DNA of 64,000 nt, taken from the NCBI RefSeq assembly GCF_019970045.1, contig NZ_JAHXYI010000005.1, positions 483,174-547,173 on the forward strand. Direction: 5' to 3'. Position 1 is the stretch's first letter, and each line of letters begins with the position of its first letter. Of the stretch, positions 13,736-22,454 are shown piece after piece. The notes below the pieces were generated by a model. That model saw only the letters and a list, made by a program, of their open reading frames with translations, was not told the DNA's origin and did not search any database. The translations under genes were made by a program, and so were the position numbers. The DNA is from Chryseobacterium sp. GVT01B (lineage in GTDB: Bacteria; Bacteroidota; Bacteroidia; Flavobacteriales; Weeksellaceae).

Positions 13736-15187
13736 TTAATCCAGTTTCCCACCCAGTGCTTTAAACAGCAGGACGTTATTTCTGGTATTCTGGTGCTGGA
13801 ATTGTAATAAATCCAGTTCAGCAGTCAGTTTGCTTTTCTGAGAGTTGATCAGCTCAAAATAATTGGCATATCCTGTCAGATAGAGATCGTTGGAAACCTC
13901 TACGCCGCGGTCCAGGAAGCCTACTTCTTCTGATTTCAGTTTCAAAACCCGTTCATAGATCTTAGTCTGTTTAAGGATCGACTGAAGCTCGTTAAAAGCA
14001 GTCGTAATACTTTTCTGGTAGTTCAAAAAAGCAATTTCCTGCTCTTTACTCGCTACTTTGAATTCATACTTCAATTGTCCTTTATTAAAAACAGGTACCA
14101 TCAATCCACCCAACAATTGCCCAGCCAATGAACTTGGTTTAAAGAATGTCTCTACAGAAAAAGAATTGAGTCCGAAACCTGCACCAAGATCAATCTTAGG
14201 ATAAAAAGCAGCTCTCGCAGCCTTTGCATCAGCCTGGGAAGCTTCTAAAACATAATAATTGGCCGCTACATCAGGTCTGGAATGGATAACTCCTTCTACA
14301 TTAATTGTTTTATTTAAAACTTCCATATTGGTAGGCATCAATATTTTTCCGCGTTTTACCTCTCCGCCATAGCTTCCTGTCAACGTAGTAATAGCCTGTT
14401 CCACTGTAACGATTTCTACTCTGATATGTTCAATCTCTGCCAGCCAGTTGTTATTCTGTGCTTTGAACTGCTGTACCGCCAATTCTGTAGCTTTTCCAAC
14501 CTCACGTTGTGCCAGAACAATTTCAAATGCTCTTTGCTGAAGGTTGTAGTTCTTCTGGTAAATGGCAAGACGGTTATCTAAAGCCACCAGCTGGTAATAT
14601 AGATTGGCAATATCCGTGAAAAGTTCTACCTGTAATAATCTCAATCCTTCTGTGGAAGCCAGATATTTCTTCTGAGCGGCAATCTTTTTATTTTTCAACT
14701 TGCCCCATGCATCAATTTCCCAGCTGCTTCTTGCACCCAGCCAGTAATTAGGGGTAAAATCCCTGTTAATTTTCTGGTTTTCTGTAATATTAGGAGAAAG
14801 GTTGGTATCATAGTTTCCTACTCCTTCCATTGTATATTTTCCATATCGGTCGCCGGAAGCCTGTACTCCCACTTCAAGGGAAGGCAGTAAATCCATTTTT
14901 GATCTTTGAAGGAAACTATTGGCAATCTCCACTCTTTGCTGCGCAATCTGGAAATCCGGATTTGCCTGTACTACTTTATCAAAAAGCTCAAGCAGATGTG
15001 GATCTGTAAAGTAAGCCTTCAGATTGATCTGCTGAAATTCATCCGAAGTTTTATTTTTATCCGTTTTGATGATTTCATTGGGTAGCTCCTGCGCCTTTTT
15101 CAGCTCGGTTACTTTAGGAACCGCACATGAAACCAAACTCAGTGAAGCAATTCCGTATATTATATTTCTATGATTTAATCTTTTCAT
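13736..15187 (-). CDS. RND efflux outer-membrane channel lipoprotein (TolC/OprM-like)
   Basis: This is the outer-membrane factor of a tripartite pump. I start at Met 15187 (483 residues): it gives a proper lipoprotein signal, with positively charged MKRLNHRN, a hydrophobic core and lipobox LVSC. The upstream extension to 15214 lies inside the pump gene. The protein has the two repeated coiled-coil halves of the family, with long amphipathic helices and motifs such as RSSWEIDAWGKLKNK and RAAFYPKIDLGAGFGL. It overlaps the end of the pump gene by 20 bp, indicating translational coupling. Confidence 0.92.
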   Translation of the reverse strand: MKRLNHRNIIYGIASLSLVSCAVPKVTELKKAQELPNEIIKTDKNKTSDEFQQINLKAYFTDPHLLELFDKVVQANPDFQIAQQRVEIANSFLQRSKMDLLPSLEVGVQASGDRYGKYTMEGVGNYDTNLSPNITENQKINRDFTPNYWLGARSSWEIDAWGKLKNKKIAAQKKYLASTEGLRLLQVELFTDIANLYYQLVALDNRLAIYQKNYNLQQRAFEIVLAQREVGKATELAVQQFKAQNNNWLAEIEHIRVEIVTVEQAITTLTGSYGGEVKRGKILMPTNMEVLNKTINVEGVIHSRPDVAANYYVLEASQADAKAARAAFYPKIDLGAGFGLNSFSVETFFKPSSLAGQLLGGLMVPVFNKGQLKYEFKVASKEQEIAFLNYQKSITTAFNELQSILKQTKIYERVLKLKSEEVGFLDRGVEVSNDLYLTGYANYFELINSQKSKLTAELDLLQFQHQNTRNNVLLFKALGGKLD

Positions 15188-18100
15188 CTTTCTTCTTATT
15201 TTCAAGTTTTGCAAAGAATATATACAGTCCCGGAATCACTACCAATCCGAAGATAGTTCCTATCAACATACCTCCCGCCGCGGCTGTACCAATGGAACGG
15301 TTACCTATTGCTCCCGCTCCTGATGCAATACATAATGGAATAAGTCCTGCCACGAATGCAAAAGAGGTCATCAGGATAGGTCTCAGACGTTGTCTTGCTC
15401 CTTCAATTGATGCCGGAATGATATCGTATCCCTGTTTATTTCTTGCTACTGCAAATTCTACAATCAGAATGGCATTTTTAGCCAAAAGCCCAATCAACAT
15501 GACCAATGCTACCTGTGCATAAATATTATTATCCAATCCCGCCAGCACCAATGCGATATAGGAACCGAAGATCCCCGTTGGAAGGCTTAATAATACAGGC
15601 ATAGGAAGAAGGAAACTTTCGTATTGTGCAGCCAGTAAAAGATAGACGAATAAAAGGCAGATCGCGAAAATGTAAATAGTCTGGTTTCCAGATAAGATTT
15701 CTTCTCTCGTCATCCCTGACCATTCAACATCAAATCCTCTCGGCAGTGTTTCTTTGGCAACACGCTCTACGGCAGCAATGGCATCTCCCGAGCTGTAACC
15801 GTCTGCAGGCTCTCCATTAATCATCGCAGACATATACATATTGTACCTCGTCAGTACTTCGGGGCCGTACACTTTTTCAATAGTGATGAAGGTAGAGAAC
15901 GGAACCATTTCGCCTTTATCATTTTTTAAATATAAATTCAGAATGCTTTCAGGGGTATCTCTATGCTCCGGACTCGCCTGTACCATCACTTTATACATCT
16001 GGCTGAAACGAATAAAATTCGTGGCATAATAGGATCCCAGCATTGTCTGTAATGTAGACATCGCATTGTCTACTGAAACTCCTTTCTTCGCTGCCATATC
16101 GTAATCCACATTGATCATATATTGCGGGAAAGTAGCATCAAAACTGGTAAAACTGTTCTGTAATTCAGGAGCTTCATTCAGTTTTTTAACGAAATCCTTC
16201 GTAATCTTATCTGTATTCTCAATGGTTCCTCCGGTTCTATCGAGCAAACGCAATTCAAAGCCGCTGGTATTACCGAATCCGGGAACTGTGGGCGGTGCAA
16301 AGATCTCAATCTGGGCATCAGCTATGCTTTTTGTTTTGTCAGAAAGCTCTGTGATCAGATCGTTCACAGAAATATTTCTTTCTTTCCAGTCTTTAAGGTT
16401 GATCATCGCCATTCCGTATGATGAGCCTGCGATTTCCGTTACAATACTGTAGCCTGCAAGTGTGGTCACATTTTCAACTCCTTTAATCTTCTTGGCAATA
16501 ACAGTGACTTCATCCAGTACTTTTTCAGTTCTTTCTACCGTTGCTCCTTGTGGAGTGGTCACACTTACATATACCATTCCCTGATCTTCCATGGGAATAA
16601 ATCCAGTTGGCAGGAATTTGCTGGTCACAAAAGTCAATCCAACAAATAAAAACAACAGTCCGAAAGTAACCGTAGTTCTTGTCGCAAATTTTGATAAAAT
16701 ACCTACATAGCCATTGGTCAGTCTTTCAAAACCTGTATTGAAACTCTGGAAAGCCCTGTCAATAATTGTTTTCTTCTTATTGTGGTCATGAGGTTTTAAA
16801 ATAATAGCACAAAGCGCCGGGGTAAGCGTCAATGCATTCACTCCGGAAATCACAATACTGATTGCCAGTGTCAATGAAAACTGACGGTAAAATACACCTA
16901 CCGGACCATCCAGGAACGCTACAGGAATAAATACGGCTGACATTACAATCGTAATCGCTACGACGGCTCCTGCAATTTCTTTGGTGGCACTGATGGTGGC
17001 ATCCATCGCATTCATTCCTTCTTCCATTTTCACGTGAACGGCTTCCACGACGACAATGGCATTATCAACCACAATACCGATGGCAAGAACCAATGCAAAC
17101 AATGTTAAAAGGTTGACAGAGAAATCCAGCATATTCATGAAGGCAAAAGTCCCTACCAATGCTACAGGTACAGCTAATACAGGAATTAAAGTGGAACGCC
17201 AGTCCTGAAGGAAGATAAATACCACAATTCCTACGAGAATAAAGGCTTCGATAAGAGTTGTCAGTACAGCACTGATGGAAGCATCCAGGAATCTGGAAAC
17301 ATCATAAGCCATGTTGTACTCCATTCCGGGTGGGAAGGATGTGACTTTTAATTCTTCCATTTTTGCCTTTACGCTTTCAATAACTTCGGAAGCGTTGGAA
17401 CCAGGACGCTGTTTCATCATGATGGATGCAGAGGGTCTTCCGTCTGTTTTGGAAACCATTCCGTAGTTCATCGCTCCGAATTCAACTTTAGCAATATCCT
17501 TAAGCTTTAAAATAGTTCCGTCAACATCAGATCTGATGGGAACTTCTTCATATTGTTTAGGCTCAAAAAACTTCCCTTTATATTTGATAACATATTGAAG
17601 CTGGCTGGAAGTTTTCCCTGATGTTTCTCCTACTTTTCCGGGTGCTGCGGAAATATTCTGTTTTTGTAGTGAAGTAATCACTTCATCCGCAGAGATATTG
17701 TAAGCGGCCATTTTCTGTGGGTCCAGCCATACTCTCATCGAATATTCTTTCTGCCCCATAATCTCGGCACGCCCCACTCCATCAATCCGTTTCAACTCCT
17801 GAAGGATATTAATATCTGTAAAGTTATAGATGAATTGCTCATCCTGGCTTGGGTCTATACTCGTGATATTAAGATACATCAGCATACTGTTCACCTCTTT
17901 TTCAGTGGTAACTCCGGCCCTGATCACCTCTTCAGGAAGCTCATCAAGAATAGTTGTCACCCTGTTCTGAACATTTACTGCTGCTACGTCAGGGTCTGTT
18001 CCTACTTCAAAGAACACCTGAATAAGAGTAAGACCGTCATTGGAAGTAACCGTAGACATATACGTCATTCCCGGAACTCCATTGATTGCCCTTTCGAGAG

Positions 18101-18290
18101 GAAGAGCTACCGCATTGGCAGATACTTCGGCATTCGCTCCTGTATATTTTGCCGTAACGGTTACTGAAGGTGGTACGATGTCTGGAAACTGGGTAATAGG
18201 CATCTTTAATAAAGCCATTATTCCCAGCAGTACAAATAATATGGAAATAACCAACGAAAGAACCTTTCGTCTTATAAACATTTCTACCAT
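15168..18290 (-). CDS. RND multidrug efflux pump, inner-membrane subunit (AcrB-like)
   Basis: The 1040-residue proton-driven pump of the HAE1 class has the usual duplicated layout: a first membrane helix (residues 12-30), a large periplasmic domain, six helices (about 335-500), a second periplasmic domain and a final helix group (about 870-1025). It contains the TM4 motif GIVVDNAIVVVEAV, so the second Asp of AcrB's DD pair is Asn here. It also contains ITQFPDIVPPSV and GLLAKNAILIVEF. Substrates are likely hydrophobic drugs, detergents or bile-like compounds. It is the third gene of a four-gene operon. Confidence 0.95.
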   Translation of the reverse strand: MVEMFIRRKVLSLVISILFVLLGIMALLKMPITQFPDIVPPSVTVTAKYTGANAEVSANAVALPLERAINGVPGMTYMSTVTSNDGLTLIQVFFEVGTDPDVAAVNVQNRVTTILDELPEEVIRAGVTTEKEVNSMLMYLNITSIDPSQDEQFIYNFTDINILQELKRIDGVGRAEIMGQKEYSMRVWLDPQKMAAYNISADEVITSLQKQNISAAPGKVGETSGKTSSQLQYVIKYKGKFFEPKQYEEVPIRSDVDGTILKLKDIAKVEFGAMNYGMVSKTDGRPSASIMMKQRPGSNASEVIESVKAKMEELKVTSFPPGMEYNMAYDVSRFLDASISAVLTTLIEAFILVGIVVFIFLQDWRSTLIPVLAVPVALVGTFAFMNMLDFSVNLLTLFALVLAIGIVVDNAIVVVEAVHVKMEEGMNAMDATISATKEIAGAVVAITIVMSAVFIPVAFLDGPVGVFYRQFSLTLAISIVISGVNALTLTPALCAIILKPHDHNKKKTIIDRAFQSFNTGFERLTNGYVGILSKFATRTTVTFGLLFLFVGLTFVTSKFLPTGFIPMEDQGMVYVSVTTPQGATVERTEKVLDEVTVIAKKIKGVENVTTLAGYSIVTEIAGSSYGMAMINLKDWKERNISVNDLITELSDKTKSIADAQIEIFAPPTVPGFGNTSGFELRLLDRTGGTIENTDKITKDFVKKLNEAPELQNSFTSFDATFPQYMINVDYDMAAKKGVSVDNAMSTLQTMLGSYYATNFIRFSQMYKVMVQASPEHRDTPESILNLYLKNDKGEMVPFSTFITIEKVYGPEVLTRYNMYMSAMINGEPADGYSSGDAIAAVERVAKETLPRGFDVEWSGMTREEILSGNQTIYIFAICLLFVYLLLAAQYESFLLPMPVLLSLPTGIFGSYIALVLAGLDNNIYAQVALVMLIGLLAKNAILIVEFAVARNKQGYDIIPASIEGARQRLRPILMTSFAFVAGLIPLCIASGAGAIGNRSIGTAAAGGMLIGTIFGLVVIPGLYIFFAKLENKKKDEKIKS

Positions 18291-18318
18291 AGTAAATAGA
18301 TTTAAAGATTATGAAAGG

Positions 18319-19407
18319 TTAATACTTCTTTTTGATTTTGATAATATCACCGTCTTTTAAAGACTGAGTTCCTTCATAAATGATTAAATCTCCTTTCTTA
18401 AGGCCGTTTTCTACCATATAAGAATCCCTTAAGGTAGTTCCGATCTTAATGCTGGTCATTTTCACTTTATTCTGTTTATCCACTACAAAAACATAGGTCT
18501 TATCCTGAATGGAAAAGGTTGATTTTTGTGGGATAAGAATTGCGTTATTCTGTTGCTCAGAAATAATAAGCTTTCCGGAAGTACCGTGTTTGATCAGACG
18601 GTCCGGATTCGGGAACAGTACTTTATAACGGATGGAACCTGTAGCTCTGTCGATTTCCCCTTCAGCGGTTTTCAAAGCTCCGTTGAACTGGTAATTGACT
18701 CCGTTCGGCAGTGTCAGTTCTATCTTTTGGTGACTTCCGATCTTATCGTTAGCCAAAAGCTCAAAATATAGATTTTCAGGGATTGAGAAATACGCATATA
18801 CTTCATTCAGCTGAGACAGCGTAGTCAGCAACGTACCGTTTTCTACCAAACTTCCGTCTTTATGAGGAATCACATCAATTACCCCATCAAAAGGTGCCGT
18901 GATTCTTGTAAAGCTTATTTTCTGAAGAACTGTTCTCTTTTCCGCATCGGCGAAAGCATGTTTTGCTTTAGCAGAAGACAGCTTTGCCTTCACCATTTCC
19001 AGCTCGTTGTTGGCCACAAATTTTTTAGCATGAAGACTCTGAATCTGTTTCAGTTCTACTTCTGCAATACGAACATCAGCTTCAGTCTGCTTTAATGCCG
19101 CATTGGCTTTCAGAAGTTCCATCTGCAGCTCGGCATCATTGATTTTAAATAAAGCCTGCCCCTGATGTACAAATTGTCCCTCATTTACATAGATATGCTG
19201 TATAATACCTCCGATTCTGGAACGCATCTCAACATTCTTTTTAGCCTGGATATCAGTGACAAACTGGTTGCTCACCAATGTATCTTTTTCTTTGATTTCC
19301 AGTACTGGAACTTCTTTGTCTTTTTTATTATTTTTCTCCTTGTCTTTACTGCATGACACAGCGAATAATGTTGCCAAAAGGCAAATTATTACAGTTTTAA
19401 AATACAT
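18319..19407 (-). CDS. RND efflux periplasmic adaptor lipoprotein (AcrA-like)
   Basis: The 362-residue membrane-fusion protein has signal and lipobox FAVSC, then a Lys-rich linker. A lipoyl half-motif (VEMRSRIGGIIQHIYVNEGQFVHQGQ in part) precedes a helical hairpin at about 95-150. The second lipoyl half (ITAPFDGVIDVIPHKDGSLV) and beta-barrel and membrane-proximal domains follow. It bridges the pump and the outer-membrane channel. It lies 28 bp upstream of the pump gene in the same operon. Confidence 0.93.
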   Translation of the reverse strand: MYFKTVIICLLATLFAVSCSKDKEKNNKKDKEVPVLEIKEKDTLVSNQFVTDIQAKKNVEMRSRIGGIIQHIYVNEGQFVHQGQALFKINDAELQMELLKANAALKQTEADVRIAEVELKQIQSLHAKKFVANNELEMVKAKLSSAKAKHAFADAEKRTVLQKISFTRITAPFDGVIDVIPHKDGSLVENGTLLTTLSQLNEVYAYFSIPENLYFELLANDKIGSHQKIELTLPNGVNYQFNGALKTAEGEIDRATGSIRYKVLFPNPDRLIKHGTSGKLIISEQQNNAILIPQKSTFSIQDKTYVFVVDKQNKVKMTSIKIGTTLRDSYMVENGLKKGDLIIYEGTQSLKDGDIIKIKKKY

Positions 19408-19466
19408 TTTTAAATGTTTAAGTTATAAAATTTCGTTAAAGCAATTTGATTTTCAATAACTTAAAT

Positions 19467-19799
19467 CTAGTACAACTGGAGGAGATGGAGAAAGGATTTG
19501 ACTCCACAAATAGTAGATACAGCAATCTCCGGAAGGGTGATTTTCGGAATAACTTTTAAAATTCCTGAAAAATCTGCAATTGCAGAATCGCTTTTTTTGA
19601 CGGAATGTTTTACAATTTTAGCAGCAGCAGGCAATGCATGCGTGTTCATATCTGCCTCTTCGTAAACATCCAGAACATGAATGTTAGTAACAGGAGGAAC
19701 ATGAGGAATATTCCGCAATGATTTTTCTGCCCAATTCGAATTGAAAAGGGTAAAAACCAGCATGATATAAAATAAGAAAAATGACCTCAGACCTGCCAT
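19467..19799 (-). CDS. Small secreted protein, first gene of the efflux operon
   Basis: The 110-residue product has an N-terminal hydrophobic stretch (AGLRSFFLFYIMLVFTLF) that could be a signal peptide or anchor, then a polar part with two cysteine-free halves and one Cys near the end (STICGVK). I recognise no family. It lies 59 bp upstream of the adaptor gene. The only good promoter in front of the operon (-7 box at 19844-19851) is upstream of this ORF, so it is probably transcribed with the pump. It might be a small accessory or regulatory protein, or an untranslated leader. Confidence 0.5.
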   Translation of the reverse strand: MAGLRSFFLFYIMLVFTLFNSNWAEKSLRNIPHVPPVTNIHVLDVYEEADMNTHALPAAAKIVKHSVKKSDSAIADFSGILKVIPKITLPEIAVSTICGVKSFLHLLQLY

Positions 19800-19843
19800 G
19801 TCAACCAGAACACATTAGTTTTTTAGTAAAAACGATAACGCTG

Positions 19844-19851
19844 CAAAAATA
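19844..19851 (-). promoter_or_regulatory. Promoter -7 box of the efflux operon
   Basis: TATTTTTG followed by C on the minus strand, about 45 bp before the small secreted-protein gene. No TetR- or AraC-type regulator is encoded next to it. Confidence 0.5.
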
Positions 19852-19932
19852 GGGATTTCTATTGGGAAATACGGTCATTGAACTGTTAAAAAAACTTAAA
19901 CAATGGATGAATAATTCCATTATTTGGAATTT

Positions 19933-20240
19933 GGATTCCTACGGAATGACAAATACAACGTATAAACTTAGCAGCCTGTTTGTTATTCCGCAGGAATCTA
20001 AAATAAGTCGTTAAAAGTTTTGGCTAAAGCCAGTTGAACTTTCATCTGTTATTAAACGGGCATGCTTTTATTGAATAATTTTTCTTACAGATTTTGCACA
20101 TTAAGCTGATTATTTATTCTCAAGGCTTATCCACTCTGTTTGTCATTCCGTAGGAGTCTAAAATAAGTCATTAAAGATTTTGGCTAAAGCCGTTGAAGGG
20201 TTTATTTATCTGAACGGGCTAAAGCCCGTTCCTATTGAAT
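19933..20240. repeat. B and D dispersed repeats, two B-D units
   Basis: This fills the 457-bp gap before the SRPBCC gene. A full B foldback (19933-20001: GGATTCCTACGGAATGACA ... TTATTCCGCAGGAATCT) runs straight into a D unit (20001-20078: AATAAGTCGTTAAAAG, TTTTGGCTAAAGCC, ACGGGC, TATTGAAT). A right half of B (20139-20160) then runs into a second D unit (20161-20240) that ends in the palindrome CGGGCTAAAGCCCG. The roughly 50-bp B/D junction is therefore present twice in tandem. Confidence 0.7.
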
Positions 20241-20256
20241 GATTAAAATTGTATGA

Positions 20257-20709
20257 CTAGAATAATTTACTAAGAACCCTGAAACGATAATCAAAGATAT
20301 GTTCCAGTTTCTTTTTAACGAAAAGACGATGTGCAATTTCTCCTAAAAACCCCATCGGAAGTTCATAATCTATGGTATCTCTCATCAGAACGCCTTCTTC
20401 ATTAGAAATAAATTCATGATGGTGATTCCATAGTTTGTACGGACCTTTCTTCTGAAAATCAATAAAGCTTTTTTGAAAATCAACGTGGGTGATCTCCGTC
20501 TGCCATTTCATTTTAATACCGAACAAAGGGGAAACATAATAGTCGATGAGCATTCCTTCATAGATTTCATCATCTTCCATTTCCGTCAATACAATAAAGC
20601 CCATGTCTTTCGGGGTAATTTCTGAAAGATTATTGGCTGAAGAAAAGAATTTCCAGGCGGTTTCTATATCACAATTGAGCTGTTGTTCGCGGAAAAGGGT
20701 ATGTTTCAT
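20257..20709 (-). CDS. SRPBCC-family protein
   Basis: This 150-residue protein has the START/Bet v1-like SRPBCC fold. It starts with HTLFREQQLNCDIETAWKFFSSANNL, followed by ITPKDMGF, beta strands (YVSPLFGIKMKWQTEITHV) and a closing C-terminal helix. Such domains bind hydrophobic ligands. Close relatives are sometimes called 'cell division inhibitor' because they are fused to SulA-like epimerases, but no such partner exists here. Function is not assigned. Confidence 0.82.
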   Translation of the reverse strand: MKHTLFREQQLNCDIETAWKFFSSANNLSEITPKDMGFIVLTEMEDDEIYEGMLIDYYVSPLFGIKMKWQTEITHVDFQKSFIDFQKKGPYKLWNHHHEFISNEEGVLMRDTIDYELPMGFLGEIAHRLFVKKKLEHIFDYRFRVLSKLF

Positions 20710-20761
20710 AAGGAGGAATCAGTTAACATGATTGTTATGAAAACAAAGGTATAACAAAGGT

Positions 20762-21409
20762 TTAATTATATATCCACATCAGTACAGGTTTCTTTGAGTA
20801 CTGAATCATCGGATCAATTTCTTTCATAGCATTGTTGGAAACGGTAGGACAGCCCCATCCTTCGGGAGATCCTTTTGGAAAGACTTCGTCATCACTCATC
20901 ATATCCCAGGAATGAAAGACAATAAACCTTTTTAAAGCATTACTGTTTGTTTCTTCAAAGCCGTGCATCAGGTATTTTATGTTGATTCCCCAGTCGCTGT
21001 ACCCTCTTCCTTCAAGCTTATATTTTCCTAAGGATGAAAGGTGGCTTCCATCCTCATTACTGAATCCAGGATTTGCTTTAGAGTCATCTTTACTCCATGA
21101 ATTGGAACCACAGCCATGACCAACCAGGTATTTTTTTGAGATTTTATTATTTTTAAAATCCCAGACAAAAAAACGATTCACTCCGGAATGGAGACTCATA
21201 TCGATAAGGATACAGAAATCATTATTAAGATCCTTTGAATTGCAGAACCTCAATGCTTCTTCAGCTTTCATTTTAGTTCTGGAAAGGTCAGCATAAGGTT
21301 TCTTTTCGGCCACAGCAGGTATTTCAGCAGTATGCATGATACTGTTTTTTTTCTCCTGAGAACATGAACACAGCCAAAGCGCAATGAAAAACAGACAAAT
21401 CCCTTTCAT
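20762..21409 (-). CDS. Murein L,D-transpeptidase-like lipoprotein (YkuD_2 type)
   Basis: The 215-residue protein has a lipoprotein signal (FIALWLCSC, cleaved before the second Cys or nearby) and a catalytic domain. HGCGSNSWSK appears early and FVFHSWDM-type FIVFHSWDM later. The active-site motif SPEGWGCPTV contains the conserved Ser/Gly-Cys typical of L,D-transpeptidases. These enzymes form or edit 3-3 crosslinks in peptidoglycan from the periplasm. Its start is 3 bp after the stop of the upstream DUF2459 gene, so the two are translationally coupled. Confidence 0.85.
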   Translation of the reverse strand: MKGICLFFIALWLCSCSQEKKNSIMHTAEIPAVAEKKPYADLSRTKMKAEEALRFCNSKDLNNDFCILIDMSLHSGVNRFFVWDFKNNKISKKYLVGHGCGSNSWSKDDSKANPGFSNEDGSHLSSLGKYKLEGRGYSDWGINIKYLMHGFEETNSNALKRFIVFHSWDMMSDDEVFPKGSPEGWGCPTVSNNAMKEIDPMIQYSKKPVLMWIYN

Positions 21410-21412
21410 GAA

Positions 21413-22096
21413 TTACTTATAGTGCTGAAAAATTCCGAAATCTGATGGAGTCCAAAGCGCAGCTTTCTGTCCTGCAGCTTTTAAAGCATTATTTGACCAC
21501 GTATTGCAAGTATAAAGAAAACTATAAGTACCTTTTGCATCATAAAAGGCATCATTATCACTGTATACTGCGTTTGTAGGAATCAACATGAAGTTACCAT
21601 TCTGATCTCTGTCAAATTTATCTTCTACAAATTTTACCAGGTTCTCATACTGGCTTCTGCTGATCATAATCATTTTACAGTCATCTCCTTCTTTCATCGT
21701 ATTATAATAAGTACAGTGCATTGCAGAATCACTTAGCCAGAATGCAGCTTTCACAGCGGTTGAAAATTTCAGATCTGCCCAGGTAGGTGTATCAAGATAG
21801 AATCCTTTGTCGCCCCAGCCTATTCCGATGTACTGATAATCTGTTTTTTTTGATTTTGTATTGGCAAAAGGAATTTTCAGGCTCCAGTCCTGCAGATCAT
21901 TTTTTACAGGCATTACTATATCTGTATGCACTCCATTGGTATAGATATAAATCGGAATTTCTTTCTTCTGTCCATCATCTTTAGCCGAAACCGGAATATA
22001 GGGAATCAGCAATCCGAGAATTACATAAATCACTACAATTCCTAAAATAATTCCTACCACTTTCAGGAGATACATTAATATAGTTTTCACAGTCAT
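21413..22096 (-). CDS. DUF2459 (TIGR02117-type) membrane-anchored protein
   Basis: The 227-residue protein has one N-terminal membrane helix (about residues 8-35) and a periplasmic domain. This domain carries the family pattern NGVHTDIVMPV, GIGWGDKGFYLDTPTWADL, and CNTWSNNALKAAGQKAALWTPS. The conserved His, Asp and Cys/Asn suggest a papain-like or NlpC-like hydrolase fold, but no activity is known. It forms a tight pair with the L,D-transpeptidase-like gene, which favours a role at the cell wall. Confidence 0.82.
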   Translation of the reverse strand: MTVKTILMYLLKVVGIILGIVVIYVILGLLIPYIPVSAKDDGQKKEIPIYIYTNGVHTDIVMPVKNDLQDWSLKIPFANTKSKKTDYQYIGIGWGDKGFYLDTPTWADLKFSTAVKAAFWLSDSAMHCTYYNTMKEGDDCKMIMISRSQYENLVKFVEDKFDRDQNGNFMLIPTNAVYSDNDAFYDAKGTYSFLYTCNTWSNNALKAAGQKAALWTPSDFGIFQHYK

Positions 22097-22135
22097 GTTT
22101 TAATAAAATTTAATCTTTATTTTTTAGTAAAAGTA

Positions 22136-22166
22136 TTTGTTTTAATCGAAAAATTAGCTATATTTA
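22136..22166 (+). promoter_or_regulatory. Promoter of the 26-residue basic peptide gene
   Basis: TTTG at 22136-22139 and TATATTTA at 22159-22166 are 19 bp apart, close to the phylum consensus. The expected transcript would begin near 22173. Confidence 0.55.
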
Positions 22167-22186
22167 GTTACGAAATATTCACAAAT

Positions 22187-22267
22187 ATGCGTAAAACTAT
22201 CAAATCCCAAAAAAGGTTTAAAGTAAGAGTAAAAACTGCTCCTAAAAGAATACAAAAAAAACGTTGA
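22187..22267 (+). CDS. 26-residue highly basic peptide
   Basis: A short frame from ATG 22187 encodes a peptide in which 13 of 26 residues are Lys or Arg (it begins MRKTIKSQKRFK and ends IQKKR) and none are Asp or Glu. It has its own promoter about 20 bp upstream, and a terminator hairpin begins at its stop codon, so it looks like an independent transcript of about 130 nt. Its size and charge resemble the smallest ribosomal proteins or RNA-binding peptides. Alternatively the transcript may act as a small RNA. I cannot name it. Confidence 0.5.
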   Translation: MRKTIKSQKRFKVRVKTAPKRIQKKR

Positions 22268-22305
22268 TTTTCGGTGAGATTCTGATCTCCTGAAAATCAA
22301 TTTTT
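22266..22305 (+). terminator. Terminator of the basic-peptide transcript
   Basis: Stem GATTTTC / GAAAATC with an inner GAGAT / ATCTC pairing, followed by AATTTTTCTTT. It starts within the stop codon. Confidence 0.65.
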
Positions 22306-22454
22306 CTTTATAGGAAAGGTTTTTCAAGTAACTTATTGGTATAAATCTTTACCTCCTTAGAGCCAAAAATTTAAGGAATGGTCGATTATCAGCTCTGGTT
22401 TGGAACTACAAAAAATTCCAAAGGAGGGATTGTCACCAAAAGTTCCGGTAAAAA
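22306..22454. other. Non-coding sequence before queG stop
   Basis: The rest of the 358-bp gap. No gene, clear hairpin or repeat was recognised. Confidence 0.4.

Noticed and set aside
15127..15522. 131-residue frame antisense to the efflux pump
   Set aside because: It is a shadow of the well-supported pump gene, as are the other plus-strand frames in 13.7-19.4 kb.
16900..17100. Asn in place of the second TM4 Asp of the RND pump as a defect
   Set aside because: A VDN pattern is common in RND pumps, so it does not indicate loss of function.
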